From NCBI GenBank assembly GCA_030737875.1, contig CM060915.1:907316677-907380676 (forward strand): 64,000 nucleotides of DNA, in the 5' to 3' direction. Shown here one piece after another: positions 1 through 13,100 of this stretch (the stretch's first letter is position 1; each line of letters begins with the position of its first letter). The position numbers and the translations under genes were made by a program. The notes beneath the pieces were generated by a model. It did not search any database, was not told the DNA's origin, and saw only the letters and a list, made by a program, of their open reading frames with translations. This DNA is from Allium sativum. Its lineage: Eukaryota; Streptophyta; Magnoliopsida; Asparagales; Amaryllidaceae.

Positions 1-110
1 CCTGCCTTGCAAAGGAATTAAAAGCTTGCTGCAGTTAGCAGAAAAACATGGGTAAAGCTTCTTGATTAAACCTAAAATTAAGGTGAAAACAAATTATAAT
101 TACAAAATCT

Positions 111-262
<152 letters not shown>

Positions 263-3200
263 GTACGCCATTTGAAATTTAGCATTTCAAAGCAAAATGT
301 AGACAAAACAAATAGTGAGGTTAAAAGACACAAAACCAATGGAACTTACCAAACTCCCATTAATCAACGCCCGTATGATCTCTAAAAGTATTAGTGCAGG
401 GTTAAATGTGTGTGTACTACTTTTCAGGCATATATACAGAGCTCAAGAGTATCACCAACTTTAAATAAAGATGTAGGTTCTGGGTGCAACATGGATCCAA
501 ACATCATGGGTATCCACAGAATGTGGACTGCAGAATGATGTCCAATGGAGTAGATGGATACAATATACTGGATTGATGCCTAACAATACATTAATAAAGT
601 TGGATCTTATACAGCTATCCGTCTGTCAACTTCTTTATTTAGATGGAAGTTGATAAGCTTACAGATCGATCAAATGTGAAGTTTACCAACTGAATGCTTA
701 AGCACAAAATATTCTGCCTAACTAAGCGCTTAAGTTTAACATTATTTTTGTTAACCAAACAATGTATCATAAACTAATATATAATTTTGCTTTTTTTAAA
801 TATATATATGTATATATATATATATAAAAACTGCAGATGTACTCTGAAATTTAACTACGATATATATCTACATCTCAGATTTTGGTTTTAAAAATAATAA
901 CAGTACACAATAACAAATAACCTGTAACAAAGCTCAAACCTCTTCAATTGAGTGGCATCCATTTCCTTCATGCTTAGCAGCAAAACTTGCACTTCACAAT
1001 CACTTCCCCATTTAGCTGATACATGAAAACTAATTTCTCTGCAATATCTTAAACAAAAATAAGACATTATTTCTAAACCTAAAACCACATGAAACAATGA
1101 CCCACGTGAGTCATTGTGGATCCAATAGAGAATGATCTACGTTTGCTTTTTACAGTAAAAAAGTCAAATTGAACTTTCCAATGTTAAACTATTATAGTCA
1201 TCGTGGATCCAGTAGAGATGGATTTACTTTCGCTTTTTATGTTGAAATGACAGTAAAATTTTACACTAGCATTATAAAAATCTGCCTTTGCTTTTTATAG
1301 ATCATACATGAATTAAACGTTTATGCCTTTTTTCTAGGAATGTATAAACCACATCACAAATTTAGAAATCATTTTTTATAATGTTTAAAAATAAACTCGA
1401 TGTTTTGAAAGTTCAAATTCAGTCTATTCTCTGCATTAAGGAATGCTCTGGGACATGATGAACGTGAACTTTATAAACTGTATAAGCATGAGTTCATGAA
1501 TCAGAATATATAAAATAATAACATAGATATTTGTTGAACAAAAGAAGGTTAAACTGAAAATTGTCAAATGTTCAAAAAGGAATGTTGTCATCAAATTTTT
1601 TAAAGGTTAAACTTGATGTTCTCCCCTTGTTATTCGTCAATCATGGAGGTTGATGTGATTCTCCGTGACACCATAAAATCGCTGTAAATTTTAAGAAAGT
1701 TAAAATTATGGTTTTTCATCGAAGCAAATTAGGAATAAATTGAAGTATTGCAGAAAACAATGACACCCCATGATTGCAACAAAAGAACAAAAAGAAGTAA
1801 AATATACATGCCTGTCATATAAATAAACATGCATAAGTATGCAAAAACTATATTATGAAAGCACACTTCTATTATTTTCAATTCAAGATTACCATTCACT
1901 TCAAAATACAGGACCTATCAGGATTCAAACCTGGAGAAGCATGTTAATATTGACTACCGATGGTTACGTGCCATTTAAATGAATGAAAAAGTCCAAAATT
2001 CTTCAAACATTAGTAGAATAAAAATATCATGTATGAAATTACACAATGCTAACAATTTTGATCTACATACAGAGAATACAAATTGAGAGTATACAGATTT
2101 TTTCGTTAGTCATATTTTTGCTAACTAAAAATTGGATATTTACATTTAACCATCATTGTGGCATTTAAAGAACAGAAAATGGCACACAATACATGCATTA
2201 AACTTCCAAGAAAGAGGATGATTTTGATGTGTAAGGAGTTTATCAAAAATTCAAATCTATCACAAATACAAAAGAAATTAAATTGTTAATCTTTTTACAG
2301 ATTGTTTTGCATATGTTTAGTTTTAGAACTGAAACGACATCAATGCAAACGGACAATAGAAAAGGTTAACTCCAATTAATAATGATATTTTAATTAGTAG
2401 AAAGTTAAAGCTGAGGCAAATACAGTAAGCATGTAAATACGTATAGTTCAGATACCATTAAAATATGATATGTGAATGAATTTTTTTAGCATGTTAATAT
2501 ATCAAACTTACATATCAAAGGAAATCCATGTGCGAAGGAAATTCATGGCTACATTGTTTGTTTGAAGCGCTGCTTTCTAATACAAAATCTTCTGAATCTG
2601 TCATTCTTAGACGGACGGAAAGCTGCCAAAAAAAAAAAAAAAAAAAAAAAAAACTGATGTAGATCCAACCAAAGAAACAGGTAAACAGCAATACAAATTG
2701 AACAGAGGAAAAAGAAGAAAGAAAAAGGCATACAAACCGAATGTGAGGCAACTGTTGATCGGTGTAGATACTCTGGCGATCGGTCTGGTAAGATGTCAGC
2801 TTCTTGAATGTTGTATGGGAAAAGTGAAAAAAGTGAAGGAAGCTTGAACAAACAAAAGCACAAAGCAGTATATAGGTCAATTAGTAGTACCTGTAAACAA
2901 CGAAATCGACGGACAAACGAATGCATTGAAGGGATGTGAAATGAGGAGGGGAGAAATCAGTATGAGGCATGAGACACAAAGTTTATTTTGATGCAGATCT
3001 GGTAGAAGGGCTTAGGGACATCGATTATGGTGGATGTGGAGTCCATGAATGCAGTGTCCATGATTTTTTTGTGGATGTTGCGCTGATTTAATTTAGGGAA
3101 GAGAGTGAAAACATGGGACACAATTATTCCCACTAACAATGGTCAAAATGACGGAGAACTTGGATGGAAAGTGTGTTAAACTCTGTTAGAAGGGAAGGGT

Positions 3201-3267
3201 TATAATAGGAAAAATGTAAAAAGGCTTCACTTTGACCTGTTGACCAAAGGTTTAGCATTATAATATA

Positions 3268-3269
<2 letters not shown>
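263..3269. other. AT-rich non-coding stretch, no gene seen
   Basis: No coherent reading frame or recognisable domain. A degenerate two-copy motif (GTGGATCCARTAGAG, then a CTTTTTA stretch) occurs near 1117-1165 and 1204-1245. A run of 26 A lies at 2628-2653. On the minus strand, 3140-2515 has short open stretches and possible splice-like AG/GT sites near 2890. That could be a captured or decayed gene fragment inside the Helitron, but no product can be named. Confidence 0.6.

Positions 3270-3352
<83 letters not shown>
3270..3352. repeat. (TA)n microsatellite, left arm
   Basis: An almost perfect TA run directly abuts the left end of the small foldback element at 3352. Together with the TA run to its right it forms one interrupted tract. 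Confidence 0.95.
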
Positions 3353-3354
<2 letters not shown>

Positions 3355-3541
3355 CAAGCGTTCGGTTGCACCCCAAAAATGGAGCACCCTAAATGCCCCT
3401 TGATTTCCACCACCCGTTTATATTAAAGAATGTGAGTGGGAAGTGAGATAGTGAGTGGAAGGGGAGAGAAGGGGAAATACTTGGTGGAGATTGAGGGGCA
3501 TTTGGGGTGCTGCACTGTTTATGGTGCTCTCGAACCTGCCT
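3352..3541. mobile_element. MITE-like foldback inside a (TA)n tract
   Basis: A 190-bp non-coding segment with inverted termini. The left end reads AGGCAAGCGTTCGG and later GCACCCTAAATGCCCCTTG. The complement of the right end reads AGGCAGGTTCGAG and later GCACCCCAAATGCCCCTCA. Terminal inversion thus extends about 60 bases with mismatches. Both flanks are (TA)n, like the rice Micron elements, which sit inside TA microsatellites. No transposase is present, so it would be non-autonomous. Confidence 0.65.
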
Positions 3542-3542
3542 C

Positions 3543-3552
3543 ATATATATAC

Positions 3553-3612
<60 letters not shown>
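3543..3612. repeat. (TA)n microsatellite, right arm
   Basis: A TA run with an ACAT interruption near its left end, continuing the tract interrupted by the foldback element at 3352-3541. Confidence 0.93.
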
Positions 3613-3615
<3 letters not shown>

Positions 3616-4599
3616 ATAGTGATACGAAAAACAGTTTCATGTTTTTTGTTTAGTTGGTCTATGTCATGTTTCATGTTTCCTTTTTCTTCATGCATGCAGG
3701 TGATATCCAAAAAGTGGGTATATTGTTTATTTATGTGCAGGTTCAAAAAGACATATTTTTGGTCACATACATCAGAAATGAATAATCGTAAACAATGTTA
3801 GGCATATTATGGTTAGGTAACAAAAGGTTCCAATTTTTTAAGTACAATAGGCCTGTAGTACACAATAACTCTATTCAGCCTTGTTTATAAAAATCATAGC
3901 TGATTCTTGTGTTAATTTTTTTTTCCAGTTGTGAACTTGTGCTACCCACTTATGAAAAGAAAACTGTTTGAAGATTCACATAATGCAAATTAAATAGAGA
4001 TCATCTACTACTGTTCCAATCAATCATGAGAATTAAAACTCAGACTGTTCCTACTTGTAAACTGTATATGTAGACATGGAAAAAAACATCGTAGTATACA
4101 ATTGGGAATGTAAGTAAAAAACTAATGATAAGAACTCACTTGAAAGTATAAAACAAAGAGTTAACATTTGGTGAACCCGTGGAACCATCAAGGCCTAGAA
4201 AAGCTTATAATCTGTCACCTACAGTGGAGGAACAAATTAAATAAACTTGTACACGTGAATTCAAATGAAATTTATGAAAACTTAACAGAAATGAAACAAC
4301 TGAACTTACCTTGCTTCAAAGTCGTAAGATCCAAAAATGCCAGGGAACAGCAGCAAAATAAAGAACACTGAAAATCGCCGGGTTGTGTCACGATGACTGT
4401 TCGTTTTATGGCTGAAACTTTTGTGTTTGGGAAGGAACAGGTTGATTTGAGGAGAAAACGTAAAATATGTCATCTGCGATTTTAGGTTTTCAAAAAGAGA
4501 TTGTATTAGGAAGAGGACAGCGTAGTGGAGATTAACTGTTTCGTGCTTATTATCAATATCCCCATATTATATTTTTGGATAGTGGTGATTAAGTGACAT
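3613..4599. other. AT-rich non-coding stretch, no gene seen
   Basis: Open frames here are short and show no domain. On the minus strand the segment nearest 4600 could be a leader exon followed by an intron (donor-like GTAAGT near 4309, acceptor-like TGTAG near 4222). Nothing further supports a gene. Confidence 0.5.
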
Positions 4600-4649
4600 G
4601 CGGCAATAAGATAGAGATGTGGTTTCTCCTTTCCAATGTAAGTAATAGA
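4600..4649 (-). mobile_element. Second Helitron-like 5' terminus
   Basis: On the minus strand this end reads TCTATTACTTACATTGG, then AGGAGAAACCACATC. It matches the terminus at 10170 over roughly the first 30 bases with a few differences, and then diverges. It is followed on the plus strand by a T, as expected for an A/T target. Further in on the minus strand there is a possible leader exon ending in a splice-donor-like AAG/GTAAGT near 4309. This could be a second, nested or tandem Helitron-like copy. Confidence 0.45.
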
Positions 4650-7107
4650 TATGTGTGTGTGTGCGCGCGCGCGGGAGCGCACGTGTGTGTATAACCATCC
4701 CGGACTGCCTCTTAAAGTCCTTCCATTTTTCCCAAAAGGACAGTTAAATTATACGAATGAGGTAATATTTATTCAATATTATCTACATATGTTCCATTAC
4801 TGCCTGTTAAAATCCTTCTAGCTTTCCCAAAAGGAACTATAAAACATTTCAACTTTTAAATATACAAATGAGATATAAAATAATTTAAAAAAAAACACGT
4901 TCAACCCAAAGGACAGTTAAAATATGCAGACGTAGTGCTTTTTTTAGCATATTGATATCACTATCGATTAATTGGAATCAAAACAAAACATGAAAGGGTA
5001 TGTTTGATGAAGAGAAGACAAAGCTACACCAGCTTACCTTTTTGCTCTAGTCTCTTTTTCTGAATATGGTAAATAATATATGCTTTATGAAATTGAACCA
5101 ATATCTATGATTTCACAACTAAAAGTTTACCACACTTATCAGGTTAGATGGCTCTCTAATTGTTTCATTCCATGGATTAGCATTATATTGAAAATGAATA
5201 AGTACTTCCAGAAATCGTAGTTTAATCATCGTATTTTAGAGAACTATATTTCTGTCCACTGAAATTCATTTGTAAACTAAGTCATCCTATGTAGACATGC
5301 AAGTAATGATAATGAGTGTTGAACCAAGCCTACAATTTCATATAATATCCTGCCGGCACTAAATTTTAAATATAGGATGTATTAAATGTCAGATAATTTA
5401 AACTGAAATTTAACAGTAACTCAGAGTATCAATGAATAAATCTCCTAGCTTACTATAAATATATCCACACCCTACAGACATTTAAAAATTTAAGAAGTAC
5501 CAATTAACTTTTTAACTCAATTGAAAAAGAAAATTTCAGTATGGGGTGATAGTGAAGACAAAGTATATAATAGAATTATGTCAAGTTTAACTCCAAACAA
5601 CATTGAAATTTAAACCAAAATGTAAGCAATCAAAATAACATATGCTAAAAAAAAGAGGGCGAAAATTGATGGGGAGAATTTATGATAGTAGAAAAAGCAA
5701 ACATTTATCCATATCGTTATATCACAAATATTTAATGCTAAATCTAAAACTTGCAAATCAGTTCTGCCGACTTGTAATCTAAAACAAAAGTTACTATTTG
5801 TTTGTTCTTCTTCAAATGGTTTTGCATTGCCTTATCGATTAATCAACATATTTCTCCAAAAAATGGTTAAATTACTGCTCTTTATCAAGTCCTAAGGTTA
5901 AGATTTAAAGAGTTTGTGAAGGTTAGTTGGCAAGAATATTGTAGTATAAGATGTAGTTGCAAAAATTGGAACTTAAACTTTCTGAAGTTTAATCCTAACA
6001 AATAAGTTGATATTAGTGTTTGGTCTTTATGCTCTAACAAATTTTATAGTAGGAGCATTCAGAAGTGGGCGAACTCGTATCTAAATTTACAGCAAAAAGG
6101 GTAAAATTGGAACATGGGCTGGTAAAATGGTAAGATGGATATATTGAAGTAAATTGACTAAATGCAACATTACTCCTTGAAAAGGTATATTTTTGTGCTC
6201 TGGCATGTGAGAGTGAGTAAGCATATTATGAAATCATTCATCATCTGTTATAGTGATCATTAGTACTGTAAAATAAAATAATAATCATTAAATCCTATAA
6301 ATTAGATCGAATGACAACTAATTGTAATTGTAATGCATCGCACTTTTCAACATGTCTAGGATTTATTTTGTCAAGTCATCATGATTTACATTATACACTT
6401 AATTTTTCAATCAATTTAAAAAACAAAGCTAACAATGGTTTAGTCTAAAAAATATAACAAAACTAAAACAATAGAGTTTATACTAAGCGCTTCAATTTCT
6501 ACCACATTTCCACCAGTTCATATGAAATTTACTGATGAGTTTTCATTCCAAATATTTTTTTTATTAGGTATATTTGAAAACTTAGCTAACTACACTAAAA
6601 TTTCAAGCCATGACTAATTTAAGGCACTATCTTTATCCATCTCCTAAGAAAACTAATCAAACACAGTTATTTTGTGTCAAATTGTTACCATAAAAAAACC
6701 TTAAACGCCAAAGCTATTAGAATTTGAACGTGAAACTCTAGTAAACATTTCATTTACACCTACGAATCAAGTAAGTCTAGCACAACTTTCCAAAAATAGC
6801 ATCGCTCATTAATGTGCTGTAAATTTTATAAAATAAGGATTAACGAATTAATATTAATAGAAAAAATACTTTCATATCGCTAAGTGAGTAGAAGGCGAAT
6901 CTTAGTGAATCTGATGACTAAATGCGGAGTTATAGGATAAACAGTCTGCAAGAAAGCAAGTATGAGATCTATCCCATTACGACTAATCGGAGAAGAAATT
7001 TTTTAATGGAGGATAGAGTTATGTTGTAGCAACCACCGTCCAATTCATAAAATCATTCATTACCACGTCACTAACCTAGTTACCATTTTCCCACTCAAAT
7101 TATAGAT
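4650..7107. other. AT-rich non-coding stretch with small repeats
   Basis: It starts with an alternating TG/CG run at about 4651-4690. Two diverged copies of a motif (ACTGCCT, then TCCCAAAAGGA, then an AAATGAG-like tail) follow near 4704-4770 and 4800-4873, with a third trace near 4908. The rest is AT-rich and has no recognisable gene. Confidence 0.6.
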
Positions 7108-8376
7108 AAATATTTATGTATCGACTATAATTTGCTGTTGGAAACCCAAATGGCAGCAGGGAGATAGAGTTATCTGTTTGAGTCAAATAAAATGTGCCTT
7201 GGAAGTATTATATATTATACCTACTAAATTGGATAATCTTAATGAATAACAACCACCGAATAAAGAAGGTTGTGTGAGAAATATGAGGTAGCTTTCATTA
7301 GGACATTCAAAAAAATTAAAACCATAACACTTGTTATGGTTGAATTAAACAAATTATATACCTTACAACCGATGTTAAACTAAAATATTTGTTCATTTTC
7401 TGAATTGTGCTGTAATTCTTTTTTTTTCTTTTTAAATGGTAAAACATTCAGTGTTACAAAATTGTGCTTATGTTATTAAATTTTAAATTTATCAACTTGA
7501 TCAACACAGATTTAAACTCATACAATCTGAGAAACATATTGACAACACGATTGTATGAGAAACTAATAGATTTAGTGAGAAAAATAATGGTTATACGTAA
7601 CAAAGTAGCATAGTCAAAAATAAATTATACGCATTGACATTTCTACACAGCACAACAGAACAGAAGAGTAAACTTTCTCAAAATTGAAAGAGGCAAGGGC
7701 TTATGTAGGGAATACATTGAAAATCCAAAAATGCGGAGCACATTGAAAGTCTGTTGGTTACATAACAAAGATCGTTGTTTTTTACCATTCAAATTGGTAA
7801 ATTGTAGTGGCAGAAACACGGGAGTAAACCAATAAAACAGTTATACAGTTAAATTAAAGCATATTATTGTCATATTACAAAAGGATATAATGAAATTAAA
7901 TGTGTAAATGACACTAATAGTATGAATAATCAAAATAACATACAATCTAATATTTTTTGAAAACATATGATTTATAATTCAAACATACGCTTATCTTCAA
8001 ATTAACATAAACAGGAAATACATAAGTTTTGGTTAGATTCCGACAATTAGTTGTGTCTGAAGAATTGTAAATGTATTTCAATATCAACTTTTTAAATATC
8101 AGAAGAACATAATTGAATTATTTTAACAAAAAGATGAACATTTACATAATAAAACAAATAAGACCATCAGAATAAACTTTTTTAATATCAGAGAATAATA
8201 AGTGAATGGTTTTAAGAACAAAAAAATTCATGTAACATTTAGTGAATAATAACAAATAGGATGGTCAATTTACCTTCAGTACCTTAGATGAGTCAAAATC
8301 AACAATAATTGAGATACAACATAAACAGACGGTGTAGTCAAGTCAAAGCAATCTGCATAAGAAATAAGTAAATTAA
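7108..8376. repeat. Tandem segmental duplication, copy 1
   Basis: The first of two direct copies, about 1.27 kb each with an offset of 1283 bases. It starts AAATATTTATGTATCGAC and ends in GAAATAAGTAAATTA. It matches copy 2 almost throughout, with scattered substitutions and small indels. An open frame seen in copy 2 near 8915-9115 is broken here by indels, which argues against a conserved protein. Confidence 0.93.
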
Positions 8377-8390
8377 AGACAGAGTTATCC

Positions 8391-9657
8391 AAATATTTAT
8401 GTGTCGACTATAATTTACTGTTGGAAACCCAAATGGAAGAAGGGAGATAGAGTTATCTGTTTGAGTCAAATAAAATGTGCGTTGGAAGTATTATATATTA
8501 TACCTACTAAATTGAATAATCTTAATGAATAACAACCACTGAATAAAGAAGGTTGTGTGAGAAATATGAGGTAGCTTTCATTATGACATTAAAAAAATTA
8601 AAACCATAACACTTGTTATGGTTGAATTAAACAAATTACATACCTTACAACCGATGTCAAACTAAAATATTTGTTCATTTTCTGAATTGTGCTGTAATTC
8701 ATTTTTTTCTTTTTAAATGGTAAAACGTTCAGTGTTACAAAATTGTGCTTATGTTATTAAATTATGAATTTATCAACTTGATCAACACAGATCTAAACTC
8801 ATACAATCTGAGAAACATATTGACAACACGATTGTATGAGAAACTAATAGATTTAGTGAGAAAAATAATGGTTATATGTAACAAAGTAGCACAGTCAAAA
8901 ATAAATTATACGCATTGACATTTCTATACAGCACAACAGGACAAAGAGTAAACTTCCTCAAAATTGAAAGAGGCAAGGGCTTATGTAGGGAATACATTGA
9001 AAATCCAAAAATGCGGAGTACATTGAAAATTTGTTGGTTACACAACAATGATCGTTGTTTTATACCATTCAAATTGGTAAATTGTAGTGGCAGAAACACG
9101 GGAGTAAACCAATAAAACAGTTATACAGTTAAATTAAAGCATATTATTTTCATATTACGAAAGGATATAATGAAATTAAATGTGTAAATGACATTAACAG
9201 TATGAATAACCAAAATAACATACAATCTAATATTTTTTGAAAACATATGACTTATAATTCAAGCATACGCTTATCTTCAAATTAACATAAACAGGAAATA
9301 CATGAGCTTTGGTTAGATTCCGACAATTAGTTGTGTCTGAAGAATTGTAAATGTATTTCAATATCAAATTTTTAAATATCAGAAGAACATAACTGAATTA
9401 TTTTAACAAAAAGATGAACATTTACATAATAAAACAAATAAGACCATCAGAATAAACTTTTTTAATACCAGAGAATAATAAGTGAATGGTTTTAAGAACA
9501 AAAAAATTCATGTAAAATTTAGTTAATAATAACAAATAGGATGGTCAAGTTACCTTCAGTACCTTAGATGAGTCAAAATCAACAACAATTGAGATACAAC
9601 ATAAACAGCCGGTGTAGTCAAGTGAAAGCAATCTGCATAAGAAATAAGTAAATTAAG
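8391..9657. repeat. Tandem segmental duplication, copy 2
   Basis: The second direct copy of 7108-8376. A 14-bp non-matching spacer separates the copies. Only short open frames lie inside, without recognisable domains. Confidence 0.93.
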
Positions 9658-9662
9658 TTGAA

Positions 9663-9730
9663 ATAATTAAGATACGACACAAACAGATCGGTAGTAAGAT
9701 AACCCTAAACTCATAAGAAATAAGTAAATC
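9663..9730. repeat. Partial third copy of the duplicated unit's tail
   Basis: About 70 bases resemble the last part of the 1.27-kb unit (AATTAAGATACGACACAAACAGA, diverging, then CATAAGAAATAAGTAAAT). This suggests the array grew by unequal exchange or repeated local duplication. Confidence 0.65.
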
Positions 9731-10170
9731 GGATAATGGTAGAAAAATAGGGAAAACAGTACCTTAAAAAGAGGATTATTCTTGGTAGTTACTCGGCAGG
9801 GTAGAAGGGTAGAATCAAAGTGTGGAGAAAGGTATAAGGAGAGAAGACGGCTTGCGGTCGAAATATTGCGATGATAACAAATTCAGAGCGGCAACGGATT
9901 GTTGGGGGAAAGAGTGATTGGGAACGAAGGGATTGGCTGAGTAGGTCGTCAGGCAGAAGGGAGGTGGTGAAGAGGGGTAATCACGACTGATTAGGGCAGC
10001 GGATTAGCGCAGGGCGGCGTATCGGTTTTGAAGAAATGGGGACTGGGGAGGGCGATTCGGTGGCGTAATCAAGTTGATGATAACCGAAAAGGGAGAAATG
10101 CGTGAAAAAAAAGGGGACAGATGTCACCACCAAAATGATTTGGTTTCTGCTTTCCAGTATAAGTAATAGA
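9731..10170 (-). other. GC-richer Helitron 5'-proximal segment
   Basis: Clearly less AT-rich than what lies to its left. On the minus strand it looks like a leader or first-exon region (pyrimidine- and CC-rich) ending in a donor-like AAG/GTACTG near 9763. No protein domain was recognised. It abuts the candidate Helitron terminus at 10170. Confidence 0.4.
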
Positions 10171-13100
10171 TTTGTTGGGATTTGAGAGTGTTTATCTTGG
10201 GCGTTGAGTTTGAGTGCAACGCTTTTGTTCTTTGCTTCATGGGCTACGGTTTAATTCTAGGTATGGATTGGCTAACTAGATATGGGGCCATCCTAGATTG
10301 TGAAAGAAGGGTAGTTAGATTGTTGACTCGTTCTGGAAAGACCCTTGATATTTCTTGTGACCCTAGAGGTCCAGTAATGCTTAGCTAACTAGAATCCCTT
10401 GACGCATCCGATGATGATTTACATTCTGTTCCCATAGTCCGTGAATATGCTGATGTCTTCGATGAGGTAAGGGGTTTACCCCCAAAACGTGAAATAGACT
10501 TTCGAATAAATCTAGTAGATAATGCAAAGCCGGTTGCATTACCAGTGCGCCACATAACTCCAAGAGAGAGGAGAGAACTCAGTAAGCAAGTGAAGGAATT
10601 GCTTGAGAAGGGGTTCATCAGACGTAGTATATCGGAGTGGGGTGCTCCAGTAGTATTTTCCACGAAGGCAGATGGGTCCCTTAGACTTTGTGTGGACTAT
10701 AGAGAACTTAATAAGCTTACTAAGAAGAATAGACACCCACTGCCGAGGATTGACGATCTTTTCGATCAGTTAGTTGGCGCCTCAGTGTTTTCGCAGTTGG
10801 AATTAGCCACGGGTTTCCATCAGTTGAGAGTGGCTGAGGATAGCATAGACAAGACTGCCTTTAGGACTCCAGACGGTTTCTTCGAGTGGCTTGTGATGCC
10901 CTTCAGTTTGACAAACGCCCCCGCATACTTTGTTGACTTGATGAGTAGGGTGTTTAGGGAGTACCTTAATAAATTCGTGGTAGTCTTTGTGGATGATATC
11001 TTGTTCTTTTCTAAGAGCGAAGAAGAGCATGCCCTACATCTTAGGGAAGTGTTGGAGACTCTTCGAGCGCATAGCCTTAAAGCTAAATTTTCTAAATGTC
11101 ACTTTTGGAGGAAGGAAGTGCGATTCTTAGGGCACGTGGTTTCCAAAGAAGGGATAGCTGTGGATCCCGCGAAGATAGTGGCCATCCAAGATTGGAAGGT
11201 TCCTAAAAATGCTACCGAGGTGAGGAGTTTCTTAGGGTTGGCTGGCTACTATAGGAAGTTCATCAAAGACTTCACAAAAATATCAGCCCCATTAACACGC
11301 TTGACGAAGAAGAACTTAGTTTTCATGTGGGACGTAGATTGTGATGATGCGTTCCAACGTTTGAAGAGAGCTTTGACCACAGACCCAGTCTTAGTGTTTC
11401 CAGATGGGAGTAAGCCATTTACCGTTTATACCGATGCTTGTGGGACAGGACTAGGCGCGGTCTTAATGCAAGAGGGAAGGGTAATGGCCTATGGTGGAAG
11501 GCAGTTGAGAGTGCATGAAATAAATTACCCTACACATGACCTAGAGTTGGCCGCTATTGTCTTCGCGCTTAAGTCTTGGCGTCATTATCTTCTTAGCGAA
11601 AAATTCGAATTATTCACTGACCACAAATCACTAAAATACTTATTCTCTCAGAAGTACTTGAACTTAAGGCAGCAAAGGTAGATGGAATTCTTAGCATCCT
11701 ATGACTTCGAGATAGCATATACCCCTCGCAAGGGTAACGTGGTGGCAGATGCCTTAAGTAGAAAAAGGTTATCCTTGAGTCCGTTGTTTGTGGAGCGGCG
11801 AAGTTTAGAGTTCATCTCTACGTTTGACTTTAAACCTTCCGTTGACTTTGTACCCGGTTTGCTAGCATCCTTAGAGGTCAGACCTACGCTTTTGGGACAG
11901 ATTGGCGAGGCACAGCGAGACGACCCACAGTTGGTTGAGTTAGTAGAAAATCTCAAAAGAGGGGAGTCATCGAGCCATCTCCGTAGGTATACCCTAGATG
12001 ATAAGGGTTGGTTACGTAGGGACGGTAGACTTTGTGTACCAAAAGACGATGACCTAAGGAAGACCATTCTTGATGATGCACATCGTTCGAAGATGACCAT
12101 CCATCCTGGCGGGGACAAGATGTACATGGACATGAGACGAGTTTACTTTTGGGCCGGTATAAAGAAGGACGTGGCAGAATTTGTTGCTAGATGCTTGGTG
12201 TGCCAACAAGTAAAAGCAGAGCAAAAGAAGCCCGGTGGATTCCTACACCCATTGGAGGTCCCACAATGGAAGTGGGAAAGTGTTTCGATGGACTTTGTTG
12301 ACGGATTACCAAGATCAAGGAAGGGTAATACTAGGATTTGGGTCGTGGTAGACAGAATTACTAAGAGCGCCCATTTCATTCCTGTAAAGAGTAAGAGGAC
12401 TGCTCCATGGTTAGCCTCCATATACATTCGAGAGATAGTTCGTTTGCACGGTGTTCCATATAGCATAGTGAGCGACTGCGATCCTATTTTCACTAGCGAA
12501 TTTTGGAAGAGCCTACAAGAGGTGGTAGGGACTCAGTTATGTTTGAGCACTGCATATCATCCTCAGATGGACGGCCAGACCGAGAGGGTGAATCGTATTT
12601 TAGAGGACCTATTGAGGTTATGTGTCTTAGACTTCGGAGGTACATGGGAGGAACATCTTCCGTTGGTGGAGTTCGCATATAATAACAGCTTTCAGTCTAG
12701 TATTGGCATGGCACCGTTCGAGGCTCTTTATGGACGGCCGTGTCGTTCGCCTACATGTTGGTGGGAGTCTACAGACGAGATCTTGCTTGAACCCGATATG
12801 ATTAGAGAGACTTCGAAAAAGATCGATTTGATTCGAAGGAGGATGAAGACGGCGCAAGATAGGCAGAAATCTTATGCGCACAAGAGGAGGACAGATCTTT
12901 AGTTTGATATTGGGGACATGGTCTTTGTCAAGGTATCTCCATTACGGAACGTCGTTCTCTTTGGGTCCGTTGGGAAGTTAGCACCAAGATTCGTAGGGTC
13001 GTTTCCTATTAAGGAAAGGATTGGGCAGATGGCGTATAGAGTGGAGTTGCCCGAGAGACTTAGTTGTGTACACGACGTATTCCATGTATCACATTTGAGG

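Noticed and set aside
1905..1995. A tRNA-like or SINE B-box-like stretch on the minus strand (GGTTTGAATCC)
   Set aside because: No matching A box, acceptor stem or cloverleaf could be built around it, so it is probably chance.
2515..3139. Minus-strand frames of 60-125 codons, possibly exons
   Set aside because: No recognisable domain; one runs through a poly-A/T tract. Splice-like sites alone are not enough to call a gene.
8872..9115. Overlapping open frames on both strands in the second duplicated unit
   Set aside because: The first copy of the unit breaks the plus-strand frame by indels, so neither looks like a conserved protein.
11699..12881. Antisense frames opposite Tekay-1 pol
   Set aside because: Shadows of the real pol frame; their composition follows from the opposite strand.
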